Below are positions 7,663 through 14,979 of a stretch of DNA of 24,122 bases, one piece after another. The stretch is from the NCBI GenBank assembly GCA_024277485.1, contig JAJRVA010000213.1:1-24122 (forward strand), written 5' to 3'. The stretch's first letter is position 1. The number at the start of each line of letters is the position of its first letter. A program made the translations under genes and the position numbers. The notes beneath the pieces were generated by a model that was not told the DNA's origin, searched no databases, and was given only the letters and a program-made list of their open reading frames with translations. This DNA is from Deltaproteobacteria bacterium. Its GTDB lineage: Bacteria; Desulfobacterota; Desulfobulbia; Desulfobulbales; Desulfobulbaceae.

Positions 7663-8757
7663 ATGCGAAAACGAACCGCAACCGCATCATTCAACCTCGC
7701 CTTTCTTGATATCATGTTCTGCGGTTTCGGAGCCGTGGTCCTGCTGGTCCTCATCATCAACGCCAATACGCTCAGCTCCCGCAGAAAGGTGCACAGCGAC
7801 CTGCGGGCCGAAGTTGTCCGGCTGGAGATGGAGGTCAAGGCCGGACAGGATCACCTGGTGCAGCTCAAAAACAGCCTCGAAGAACAGGACCGGGAAATTA
7901 TCATCGCCACCGGCAGATCAAATGAAGTCATTGCGCAGATTACCCGGACACAAGAGGAGCTTGCCGACCTTCAACTGAAAACCATTGCCGGCCGGGAACA
8001 CATCAATGCGCTCAAGTCCGACCTGAAGACCCTTGACCGGGAAAACAAACGCCTTGGCAGCGCCGTACAGGCAAAACAGGACAGGGGCACGCGTATCCGC
8101 CGCTTTGAGGGTGAGGGAAACCGCCAGTACCTGACCGGCCTTAAATTAGGCGGGAAACGGGTCCTGCTCCTTGTTGACAGTTCCGCCTCCATGCTTGATC
8201 AGACCATTGTCAACATTATCCGGCGGAGAAACATGGATGACGAGACCAGGCGCAGATCCCCCAAGTGGCAGAGGGTTGTGAAAACAACAGAATGGCTCCT
8301 TGCCAACCTGCCGGCCGAGGCCAGCCTGCAGATTTTTTCTTTTAACACCAGGCCTGCATCACTCTCCTCAGCAAACCCGGGCACCTGGATTCAGGCAACA
8401 GACAGCAGGGCGGTCAACGAGATGGTCAAAAATCTGCACCGCACGGTCCCGGCCGGCGCGACCAGCCTGGAAAATGCCTTTGCGCTTGCACGCAGCCTCA
8501 GCCCCCGGCCTGACAACATCCTGCTCATTACGGACGGGCTCCCCACCCAGGGCGCAAGGCACACCCGAAAAAAAGCGGTGTCCGGGGAACAACGGCTGAA
8601 ATATTTTGAAAAGGCGATCAAAGTTCTGCCGCCCCGCGTCCCGGTCAACACTATCCTCTTTCCCATGGAAGGGGATCCCATGGCCGCAGTCATGTTCTGG
8701 AAACTGGCTGTCGACTCAGACGGTTCTTTTTTGACTCCAACCAGGGACTGGCCATGA
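7663..8757 (+). CDS. VWA protein with MotB/ExbD-like TM and coiled coil (candidate motor B subunit 1)
   Basis: 364 aa. The short basic N-terminus leads into FNLAFLDIMFCGFGAVVLLVL, with D16 at the start of the single membrane helix, the position of the proton-carrying Asp in MotB and ExbD. Residues about 40-140 form a coiled coil (heptad-rich, e.g. LKSDLKTLDRENKRL). Residues about 165-350 are a VWA domain with a complete MIDAS: D172-S174-S176 in VDSSASM, T267 in GATSL, and D291 in LLITDGLPT. The VWA would lie in the periplasm and bind a metal-dependent ligand. There is no OmpA-type peptidoglycan domain. The gene overlaps the next by 4 nt (ATGA). Assignment as a B subunit is inference from the N-terminus and the channel next door; the VWA fold is secure. 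Confidence 0.85.
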   Translation: MRKRTATASFNLAFLDIMFCGFGAVVLLVLIINANTLSSRRKVHSDLRAEVVRLEMEVKAGQDHLVQLKNSLEEQDREIIIATGRSNEVIAQITRTQEELADLQLKTIAGREHINALKSDLKTLDRENKRLGSAVQAKQDRGTRIRRFEGEGNRQYLTGLKLGGKRVLLLVDSSASMLDQTIVNIIRRRNMDDETRRRSPKWQRVVKTTEWLLANLPAEASLQIFSFNTRPASLSSANPGTWIQATDSRAVNEMVKNLHRTVPAGATSLENAFALARSLSPRPDNILLITDGLPTQGARHTRKKAVSGEQRLKYFEKAIKVLPPRVPVNTILFPMEGDPMAAVMFWKLAVDSDGSFLTPTRDWP

Positions 8758-9761
8758 AAAAAAAGGGACGCAGGGAAATAGCGGTCTTCAACCTGTCCTT
8801 TCTTGATGTGGTGTCCTGCGGCTTTGGCGCAATTATCCTGCTGCTGGTCATTTCCAAGATATCCGAACCCCTGGTGGTGGAAAAGGTCAGCGCTGATCTC
8901 AGCGGTCTGGTGGTTGAGCTTGAAGCACGGATTCATGAAATCCGCGGCGAAACACGGATTCTCAACCGGGAACTGGTGTCCAAAAAAGAACAGGTTTCAA
9001 AAACCAGGGAACGCCTTGCCAGGCTGCAGGGCGATCTGTCTGATATCCGCGGCGAATTCAAGGCCTCCCGGCTGGAGCTTGCCTCGCAGACAAAGATAGA
9101 GCAGCAGATGCAGACGGCCAGGCAGTCGCTCAGCATGGAAATGAAGCGCCTGCAGAGTGCAGATACCTACAAACCACCGGTCACCGACTCGGTTATCGGT
9201 GGTGTACCGGTGGACAGCGAATACATCATATTCATTATCGACACATCCGGCTCCATGCAGCGCTTTGCCTGGCCGCTGGTGCGCAGGAAAATGGCAGAAA
9301 TCCTCGCTATCCACCCCAGGGTCAAGGGCATCCAGGTCATGAATGACATGGGTGACTATATGTTTTCCCAGTATGCCGGCAGGTGGATCCCGGACAGTTC
9401 GGCCCGCCGCAGGTCCATCCTGAAACGCCTTGCCACCTGGGCGCCCTTTTCCAATTCCAGCCCTGTGGAAGGAGTGACCAGCGCCATCCGCCGCTTTTAT
9501 TCTCCCAGCAGGAACATCAGCCTCTATGTTCTTGGCGATGATTTCTCCAAGGGATCCATCCAGGATGTCATTGACACGGTGGACCGCCATAACCGGTCCC
9601 AGGGGAAGAACGGACGCCGGGTCCGCATCCATGCAGTGGGCTTTCCGGTTTTATTCACCCAGCCGGCCGCCGGCATGAACGTTGCCCGTTTCGCCGCCCT
9701 CATGCGCCGGCTGGCTGAGGACAATAACGGCAGCTTTGTCGGGCTGAACAGCCTGAAATAA
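8754..9761 (+). CDS. second VWA protein with MotB/ExbD-like TM and coiled coil (candidate motor B subunit 2)
   Basis: 335 aa, built like the preceding protein: basic N-terminus, FNLSFLDVVSCGFGAIILLLV with D18 entering the membrane helix, coiled coil at about 45-135 (ELEARIHEIRGETRILNREL), then a VWA domain from about 155. The MIDAS begins with D163-T-S-G-S-M, canonical DxSxS, but the TDG loop is replaced by VLGDDF (residues 259-264), and the Thr loop is not clear. The metal site is therefore altered compared with the first VWA protein. The two share the N-terminal motif almost exactly but differ in the VWA part, so they are paralogues rather than a recent duplication. Last gene of the operon; a GC-rich hairpin follows the stop. 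Confidence 0.85.
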   Translation: MKKKGRREIAVFNLSFLDVVSCGFGAIILLLVISKISEPLVVEKVSADLSGLVVELEARIHEIRGETRILNRELVSKKEQVSKTRERLARLQGDLSDIRGEFKASRLELASQTKIEQQMQTARQSLSMEMKRLQSADTYKPPVTDSVIGGVPVDSEYIIFIIDTSGSMQRFAWPLVRRKMAEILAIHPRVKGIQVMNDMGDYMFSQYAGRWIPDSSARRRSILKRLATWAPFSNSSPVEGVTSAIRRFYSPSRNISLYVLGDDFSKGSIQDVIDTVDRHNRSQGKNGRRVRIHAVGFPVLFTQPAAGMNVARFAALMRRLAEDNNGSFVGLNSLK

Positions 9762-9765
9762 TTCC

Positions 9766-9790
9766 CCGGGACCGCGACCGTACGGCCCGG
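9766..9790. terminator. GC-rich hairpin between convergent genes
   Basis: CCGGG-A-CCG pairs with CGGCCCGG around an 8-nt loop (8 bp with one bulged A), 5 nt after the stop of the second VWA gene and before the 3' end of the opposing gene. There is no good U-run on either strand, so it may slow or mark transcription end for both directions but is not a textbook terminator. Confidence 0.4.
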
Positions 9791-9806
9791 CATGTTTCCG
9801 CACGCC

Positions 9807-10172
9807 TCAGATGGCGTTTCTGATTGCAGAAGTTGAGTTTTTCTCTTCAATAACACAGGATGCGGTAATCCTGTCGGCAAGAACATCCAGGATCTTCCTG
9901 GTATTCACAAATTTCTGCCGTTCCTGGCCCCGGACAAACGCGTAAAAATCACACTGCAGACAGTTGCCAAGTTTCTCGGCATACGTGCCCTGCTGTTTCC
10001 CCTCGCAGAGGGTGCCCGCAACTGCCCAGCATGCCCGCCCGGCATTTTTCCCATGATTAATACCATCAGCCGCGGTTACAACAGTGACAGGACATATCCC
10101 CATTTCCTGAGCCTTCCTGCCCCCTGCCTCCCGGCCGCAATCATGAAATTCCCAACAGTTCATTCTGGTCAT
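9807..10172 (-). CDS. two-CW domain cysteine-rich protein
   Basis: Start chosen at 10172 because AGGAG lies 5 nt upstream; this gives 121 aa. The longer open frame to 10304 has no such site. The sequence shows the paired Cys-Trp pattern seen in a family of small delta-proteobacterial proteins: NCWEFHDCGRE, a CP motif, GRACWAVAGTLCEG, QGTYAEKLGNCLQCDFYAFV. The spaced cysteines suggest an iron-sulfur or zinc site. The function of the family is not known to me. It is often found next to signalling modules; here it stands alone, convergent with the motor-like operon. The C-terminal about 35 residues are helical and less conserved in look. Confidence 0.75.
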   Translation of the reverse strand: MTRMNCWEFHDCGREAGGRKAQEMGICPVTVVTAADGINHGKNAGRACWAVAGTLCEGKQQGTYAEKLGNCLQCDFYAFVRGQERQKFVNTRKILDVLADRITASCVIEEKNSTSAIRNAI

Positions 10173-10401
10173 ACCATCTCCTATTATAATAAAAGTTTCT
10201 ATATTTTGCCTGCAATTACTATTTTGTATCACCAGGAAATTCCCCTGTCCAGGAAAAAATACCACGATGTAGCAAAAACAATTCGCCATCGAACTATTTG
10301 GCAAAAATTCTCAAACAGGATTTTATGTCAAACTCAGATGTGACGTTGATTTCCTCTATACATCCGGAGCACATTACCTCCTGCATGATTGCGGACAATA
10401 A

Positions 10402-11457
10402 CTACAATTCAGGATTATCCCCCAGGAGAGTGGCAATGGGTTTTGTCCTGTCAAACTGCTCGAGGCCGATCTTGATAGCTGCAGTCATGGGCACGGAAAG
10501 AAGCATCCCGGGAATACCCCACAGCCAGCCCCAGAAAAGCAGGGAAAGGAGGACTACAAGAGGACTGAGGTCAAGCCCCCTGCCCAGCACTTTAGGTTCA
10601 ACAATGTTCCCCACCACTGTCTGGATGACAATAAAAGTAATGGTGACCGCCAGCGTTTTTACCATGGAACCGCTGTCAAAAAGCGTCACCAGTACAGGAG
10701 GAATCCCGGCTGCCACCGAGCCGATATTTGGAATAAAATTGAGGAGGAATGCAAGCAGGCCCCAGAGAAAGGGGAACGGGGCCTGCAACAGAGCCAGCAG
10801 CATCCATACCATCCCGCCCGTAAGGAGACTGATCAGGGTTTTCAGCCCTAAATACTGCTGGACGGATTTATTAATTTTCTGCATCGTATCAAGAATGTTG
10901 ATCGCCTTTTCCGGACCGAAACCCTTGACAATTTTACGGGCAACAGCACTGCGCTCGGAGAGTATGAAAACGACAAACAGTATCACCCAGAACGCGTTGC
11001 CGAGGAACGAAAAGAAGGAGCCGCCCAGGTACTGCACCATCACCCCGACCGGCTTCAGTTCTTCTTTGCCGATATTGGAAAAAAAAGCCCTGACAGCTGC
11101 CTCAACTTTTTCCCGGGGGATATCGAGTTTGTTGAGAACCATATCGGCATATATCCAGAATTTCTCCTCAAAACGTGGCCACGATTCAAGCAGGTTTACC
11201 AGGTTCTGTTCAACAAGACGTTCAATCATGTAACATGAACCGACCAGAAAGATGACCGTCAGTACTATCCGAATGACCGCTGGAACATGATGCTGCTGAA
11301 GGTAATCCATGGGGAGGCCGATTGCATAGCAGAAGAGCAGGGCTATCAGGAAGGGGATCAGGATAAACGACAGGCTGTCAAGGATAAAGACCAGGGCAAT
11401 GGGAAAAATGACCATGCAGGTCAGATCAAGGATGAAGCCGGTTCGATTCCTGTTCAT
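10402..11457 (-). CDS. AI-2E family transporter (PerM/TqsA-like permease)
   Basis: 351 aa. Paired membrane helices at the N-terminus (IFPIALVFILDSLSFILIPFLIALLF), a long amphipathic segment (about 75-150), then several membrane helices, with the family signatures NFIPNIGSVAAGIPPVL and IVEPKVLGRGLDLSPLVVLLSLLFWGWLWGIPG. These match the AI-2E transporter family (PF01594), whose members are trimeric or higher permeases linked to quorum signal export or Na+/H+ antiport; the substrate cannot be read from sequence. The start overlaps the stop of the zf-TFIIB gene by 4 nt (ATGA), so the two are translationally coupled. A second member of the family lies at 19357-20487. Confidence 0.88.
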   Translation of the reverse strand: MNRNRTGFILDLTCMVIFPIALVFILDSLSFILIPFLIALLFCYAIGLPMDYLQQHHVPAVIRIVLTVIFLVGSCYMIERLVEQNLVNLLESWPRFEEKFWIYADMVLNKLDIPREKVEAAVRAFFSNIGKEELKPVGVMVQYLGGSFFSFLGNAFWVILFVVFILSERSAVARKIVKGFGPEKAINILDTMQKINKSVQQYLGLKTLISLLTGGMVWMLLALLQAPFPFLWGLLAFLLNFIPNIGSVAAGIPPVLVTLFDSGSMVKTLAVTITFIVIQTVVGNIVEPKVLGRGLDLSPLVVLLSLLFWGWLWGIPGMLLSVPMTAAIKIGLEQFDRTKPIATLLGDNPEL

Positions 11458-11849
11458 TTCTCACCTGCAAAACGTTTTTTGATTCTGGCAAAAACATCCC
11501 CGACAAATTCAAGGATCGTCGGCTCGGCAAAGTCCCTGAACTCACCCGCATCAAAATATGCTCCCCGGCATTCTTCACACGTTTCAAACCGGATGGGTAT
11601 CCTGCCCCGGCTTACCTCTGTTTCCCGCATGGAAACCTGGCACCTGGGACACTGGACATCTCGAATCCTGTTATAGTATTCCCCTATTGCCCGGTGCCCG
11701 GTGTCGGCCTTGTGGGCACCCCTTGCTTTTTTCAGAAGGCTCTCCTCCTGCCGGTCAAACCAGATCCCCCTGCAGCGTGTACAGCGGTCAATCTCAATGC
11801 CGCTTATCCTGACAATCTCCATCTTCGCGTGGCATTTAGGGCAGTTCAT
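11454..11849 (-). CDS. zf-TFIIB domain protein with two zinc ribbons
   Basis: 131 aa with two tandem zinc-ribbon units: CPKC (C3, C6) with CTRC (C23, C26) followed by RGIWFD, and CPRC with CEEC followed by RGAYFDAGEF. This is the zf-TFIIB pattern (COG3809-like) of small bacterial proteins of unknown job. The end is a short amphipathic helix (EFVGDVFARIKKRF), which may touch the membrane. It is the first gene of a two-gene reverse unit with the AI-2E permease and diverges from the radical SAM gene. Confidence 0.85.
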   Translation of the reverse strand: MNCPKCHAKMEIVRISGIEIDRCTRCRGIWFDRQEESLLKKARGAHKADTGHRAIGEYYNRIRDVQCPRCQVSMRETEVSRGRIPIRFETCEECRGAYFDAGEFRDFAEPTILEFVGDVFARIKKRFAGEK

Positions 11850-11992
11850 GGTTCAGGCACCTCGGTCATGGCAGATATGTGTTCTTTCTCAGGCTGATCA
11901 TCAGGCAGGGAAGCCAAAGCAGGTTTTCCGACCCAGGTATTTTTTCAGGAACTGACTCGAAATTCCTCTCAGGATAGGATACTATCACATTT

Positions 11993-13600
11993 ATGGTCTC
12001 GACAAAACAGCATCTCGAAAAAATATATCCCTCGTGTCACCACATCCTGGGATCCGAAAAATGGCAGGGGATCACAGAAAAATTCCCCCGGGATTTCAGC
12101 CCGGATACTTTCCATGATGTCTTCATCCGGGTACGGGATGAATTCGGTCTCCCCCCCTATCTGCCGGATCTGGCCCTCATAGAATCCCGTATGCATGATA
12201 CGGTTTGCCGCAGGGATACATTTCACCAGACACGTGAGCTCCGCGTCAACCCTTCTCTTTCCATGGTAAAAGTGAACTGGAAAAACCTTCCGGAAATCAT
12301 CCGTAACCATGGGGAAATCGGACTGGAGCCCGAGCCGGGAGAAGATTTTGTTCTCACCTGGCAGGAGCCGGACAAAAATCAGGTGTCGGTCCGCTCTGCA
12401 GGAAAAGAGACACTCCTTGCCCTCAAGATCGTCGTTGAAAGTCTGGACAAGAGGGAGATCGCCCGTCAGCAGCATACCACCCTGGCAGCGCTTGACAGTG
12501 TCATCGATCAGGCTGTTCACTGCGGGGTTCTGCTCAGGCCTCCATCCCTGCTCAAAAGGGATCGGTCCATTTTCGCGGCTGACACTGAGGTACCTGAAAA
12601 ATACCTGAGAGCGCAGGTCTTTACCCTGCAGTGGCACAGTACCCAGACCTGCGACCTCAGTTGCAAACACTGTTACGACCGCAGCGCCAGGACCACGGTT
12701 ACCCTGGATGAAGCCCTGGATGTCCTGGACCAGTTCTATGACTTCTGCCAGGAGCGCCACGTTTACGGGCAGGTTTCGTTTACCGGCGGAAACCCCCTGA
12801 TGCATCCCCGGTTTCTTGAAATATACCGGGCTGCAGCGGACCGGGGATTCATGACTGCCATCCTGGGCAATGTGACGACCCCGAAAATCCTGGCAGATAT
12901 CTGCGCTGTGCGGAAACCGGAATTCTACCAGGTCAGCCTGGAAGGTTTAAAAGAGCACAACGACTATATCAGGGGTACAGGCTATTTTGACCGGGTGATT
13001 CATTTTCTTGATGACCTGAGGGCGGCAACTATTTACTCCATGATCATGCTGACACTTACCCGGGACAATATGGACCAGGTCCTGCCCCTGGCCGAACTGC
13101 TCCGTGACAAAGTCGATCTCTTTACCTTTAACCGGCTTTCCATGGTGGGTGAAGGGGCGCAGCTCCTGACACCGAGCAAAGAGGAATATGAGGTTTTTCT
13201 CCGGGCCTACCTCGAGGCGAAACGCGATAACCCGGTCATGGCCCTGAAGGACAACCTGATCAACATAACCAGGCTGCAGGACGATGAGGATCTTTTTGGA
13301 GGATGCGCCGGGTTCGGCTGCGGAGCGGCCTTTAATTTTGTGGCACTGCTGCCTGACGGCGAGGTGCATGCCTGCCGCAAGTTTCCCTCGTCCATGGGCA
13401 ACATCCACACCCAGACCCTTGGCAAAATCTATGACTCGGCTGACGCAGACCGTTACCGGGCCGGACCTTCTGCATGCCGGGGCTGCCGGATCAGGCATGT
13501 CTGCGGCGGCTGCCTGGCGGTCATCGACAGCCGGGGTTTAGACATCACCGCTGACTGCGATCCCTGCTGCTTCCTGGATCAGAAACAACTTAAAAAGTAA
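11993..13600 (+). CDS. radical SAM/SPASM peptide maturase, SbtM-like
   Basis: 535 aa. Residues 1-200 are an N-terminal helical region without a known catalytic motif, probably peptide recognition. The radical SAM core carries the 4Fe-4S motif C220-x3-C224-x2-C227 (TCDLSCKHCYD), the glycine motif SFTGGNPLMHP, and later VSLEG and SMIMLTLTRDNMDQV. The C-terminal SPASM-type region is rich in Cys (GCAGFGCGAAFNF, GEVHACRKF, ACRGCRIRHVCGGC, DCDPCC) and should bind auxiliary clusters. Size, layout and neighbours (DsrE, SelD) fit the thio(seleno)oxazole RiPP maturase SbtM, but this subfamily call is from memory. No SbtA-like precursor gene is visible nearby. The ribosome site is poor (AGGATAGGAT lies 14 nt before ATG). 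Its end overlaps the convergent DsrE gene by 11 nt. Confidence 0.8.
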   Translation: MVSTKQHLEKIYPSCHHILGSEKWQGITEKFPRDFSPDTFHDVFIRVRDEFGLPPYLPDLALIESRMHDTVCRRDTFHQTRELRVNPSLSMVKVNWKNLPEIIRNHGEIGLEPEPGEDFVLTWQEPDKNQVSVRSAGKETLLALKIVVESLDKREIARQQHTTLAALDSVIDQAVHCGVLLRPPSLLKRDRSIFAADTEVPEKYLRAQVFTLQWHSTQTCDLSCKHCYDRSARTTVTLDEALDVLDQFYDFCQERHVYGQVSFTGGNPLMHPRFLEIYRAAADRGFMTAILGNVTTPKILADICAVRKPEFYQVSLEGLKEHNDYIRGTGYFDRVIHFLDDLRAATIYSMIMLTLTRDNMDQVLPLAELLRDKVDLFTFNRLSMVGEGAQLLTPSKEEYEVFLRAYLEAKRDNPVMALKDNLINITRLQDDEDLFGGCAGFGCGAAFNFVALLPDGEVHACRKFPSSMGNIHTQTLGKIYDSADADRYRAGPSACRGCRIRHVCGGCLAVIDSRGLDITADCDPCCFLDQKQLKK

Positions 13601-13949
13601 TCGTTTCCCGCTCCATCATTTCCGCGGCAAGAGAGGGCAGCTGGACTATCTTGACCCCGGGGACCAGATCTTTCTCCCTGATGTCATAGGTTTTGACACA
13701 GGCTCCGCACACATACATGGGGATCCCAGCCTCCAGGAGCTCCGGCCACAGGTCACGGACCGGCGCAAGGTTCCGGCCGTGGATTGTCTCCGCCACTCCT
13801 TTTCTGGCCATAAGCGCCCCCTGAAATATAAAAAAAAGGGCCAGATCTGCGCCTTCACTTAAAAGCGAAAGGGCCAGGGCAACTGCTCCATTTGACCTTT
13901 CAAGGTCATCAGTGGAACGGGTGATGACCATCATTATCTTCTTTTCCAT
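13590..13949 (-). CDS. DsrE/DsrF-like sulfur-relay protein
   Basis: 119 aa with the DsrE fold pattern: an opening strand KKIMMVITRSTDD, a hydrophobic middle (GADLALFFIFQGALMARKG), and the conserved loop MYVCGACVKTYDI with C81 and C84. DsrE proteins accept or carry sulfane sulfur; in selenium loci related domains occur in YedF. The partner TusA-like part of YedF is absent here. ATG 13949 is preceded by GGGAG. It lies 35 bp downstream of the TSUP gene in the same direction, so they probably share a transcript. A role in handling reduced sulfur or selenium is inferred from context. Confidence 0.8.
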   Translation of the reverse strand: MEKKIMMVITRSTDDLERSNGAVALALSLLSEGADLALFFIFQGALMARKGVAETIHGRNLAPVRDLWPELLEAGIPMYVCGACVKTYDIREKDLVPGVKIVQLPSLAAEMMERETITF

Positions 13950-13984
13950 CAGGTTCTCCCTTTAGCCGCCGAATAATTTTTTCA

Positions 13985-14764
13985 TCAATATCCCAGGGCC
14001 GAAAATCCGACACGGAAGGCGGCCAGGCCGATACAGGCCCCCAGGATAATCCTCAGTGTACTGACCGGAATTTTTTTACTTACGTTCGCCCCGATAATGG
14101 CTGCGGGAACAACCGTCACAATAATCGGCAGGGCAAGAATCCAGTTAATCTGGGATGTAAGAGCCTTGCCTGAAAACGCGGCAAATGTCGACAGAAAGAC
14201 GATGGCCAGGTTGGAACCGATGGCGATCCGGGTGGGGACCTTCACGTACACCGTCATCAGCGGAATAAGAATAAAAGAGCCTCCCTGGCCGACCAGGCCC
14301 CCGAAAAATCCCACCACCGTCGACACCACCACAGCCCGGAACCGGCTGAAAGAAAGCTCTGCCGCATCCGGATATTCCTGCTCCAGTTTTTTCGGCAGAA
14401 TGATCAGGACTGCCGCGATGAACGCCATCACGGCGAAAACCAGGAGCAAGGAACTGTTGCCCACGTATCGCGAACCCATGCCCCCGGCAAAGGATGTGAT
14501 GAACAGCACGATTCCCATCCAGCCGACCAGCTCTCGCGAGAAAAAATGAAACTTTCTATGGGTCAGCCCGCCCGATATACAGGCGACCAGTCCCTGGACG
14601 ATGGTCAGCCCGGCCACGGTCTGCATGGTCAGGGGGGCAAGGCCGAAAACAGGCGGCACATACAGCAGCAGCGGCGCCATGATGATGCCGCCGCCGATAC
14701 CTAACAAACCGGACAGCAATCCGGTTATTGCCCCCAGTATGCCTATCAGGATAATGAGTTCCAC
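13985..14764 (-). CDS. TSUP (TauE/SafE) family anion permease
   Basis: 259 aa from a GTG at 14764, which places the first membrane helix (ELIILIGILGAITGLLSGLLGIGGG) at the N-terminus as usual for the family; an ATG at 14797 would add 11 charged residues without a better ribosome site. Around eight membrane segments and the two family repeats, each with a GGxxxG-type motif (LSGLLGIGGGIIMAPLLL and FFGGLVGQGGSFILIPLM), identify TauE/SafE. Members export or import sulfite, sulfoacetate, thiosulfate and similar anions. Next to DsrE and SelD, a sulfur or selenium oxyanion is plausible but not shown. Confidence 0.88.
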   Translation of the reverse strand: MELIILIGILGAITGLLSGLLGIGGGIIMAPLLLYVPPVFGLAPLTMQTVAGLTIVQGLVACISGGLTHRKFHFFSRELVGWMGIVLFITSFAGGMGSRYVGNSSLLLVFAVMAFIAAVLIILPKKLEQEYPDAAELSFSRFRAVVVSTVVGFFGGLVGQGGSFILIPLMTVYVKVPTRIAIGSNLAIVFLSTFAAFSGKALTSQINWILALPIIVTVVPAAIIGANVSKKIPVSTLRIILGACIGLAAFRVGFSALGY

Positions 14765-14837
14765 TGTTTCCCGTTCCCCTCGGGCCGGACAGAGCATTGA
14801 AACATAAACATCGGGTACACCTATCCGTAAGTGTTAA

Positions 14838-14867
14838 ATGATAGGATTAGTCTATACACAAAAACAA
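14838..14867 (-). promoter_or_regulatory. possible promoter of the TSUP-DsrE unit
   Basis: On the reverse strand TTGTTT (14862-14867) and TATCAT (14838-14843) are separated by 18 bp in an AT-rich stretch upstream of the TSUP start. A CCTATC/GATAGG inverted repeat overlaps the downstream side. This is the best sigma-70-like match there, but it is weak. Confidence 0.3.
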
Positions 14868-14898
14868 AAAAATATGCGAACTACTCAGGGACATGTCG

Positions 14899-14944
14899 GG
14901 GGTAATGAAAACATGTACGTGCTCACCCTGTGAGGAGATACAAA
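14899..14944. repeat. dispersed 46-bp repeat, copy A
   Basis: GGGGTAATGAAAACA, six variable bases, TGCTCACCCTGTGA, then an 11-bp tail with 8 matches. The same layout recurs at 17053-17098. Copy A lies about 35 bp past the stop of selD. On the selD strand it includes a CTCAC/GTGAG mini-hairpin. No function is known to me. Confidence 0.7.
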
Positions 14945-14979
14945 TATGCTTCAGCCTGCTGCACAGACCCTGAAAAAAT

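Noticed and set aside
6528..7838. 436-codon open frame on the reverse strand
   Set aside because: It is antisense to the channel gene, the small exported protein and parts of their neighbours, which have clear family motifs and ribosome sites. Its product has no recognisable domain and is rich in low-complexity polar residues.
6843..9761. Zorya anti-phage system
   Set aside because: The channel lacks the long ZorA tail, the B-like proteins carry VWA and not OmpA domains, and no helicase/nuclease (ZorD/ZorE) or ZorC gene is present.
11969..12805. 278-codon reverse frame opposite the radical SAM gene
   Set aside because: Shadow of a gene with complete radical SAM motifs; the antisense product matches nothing and would cover the CxxxCxxC region.
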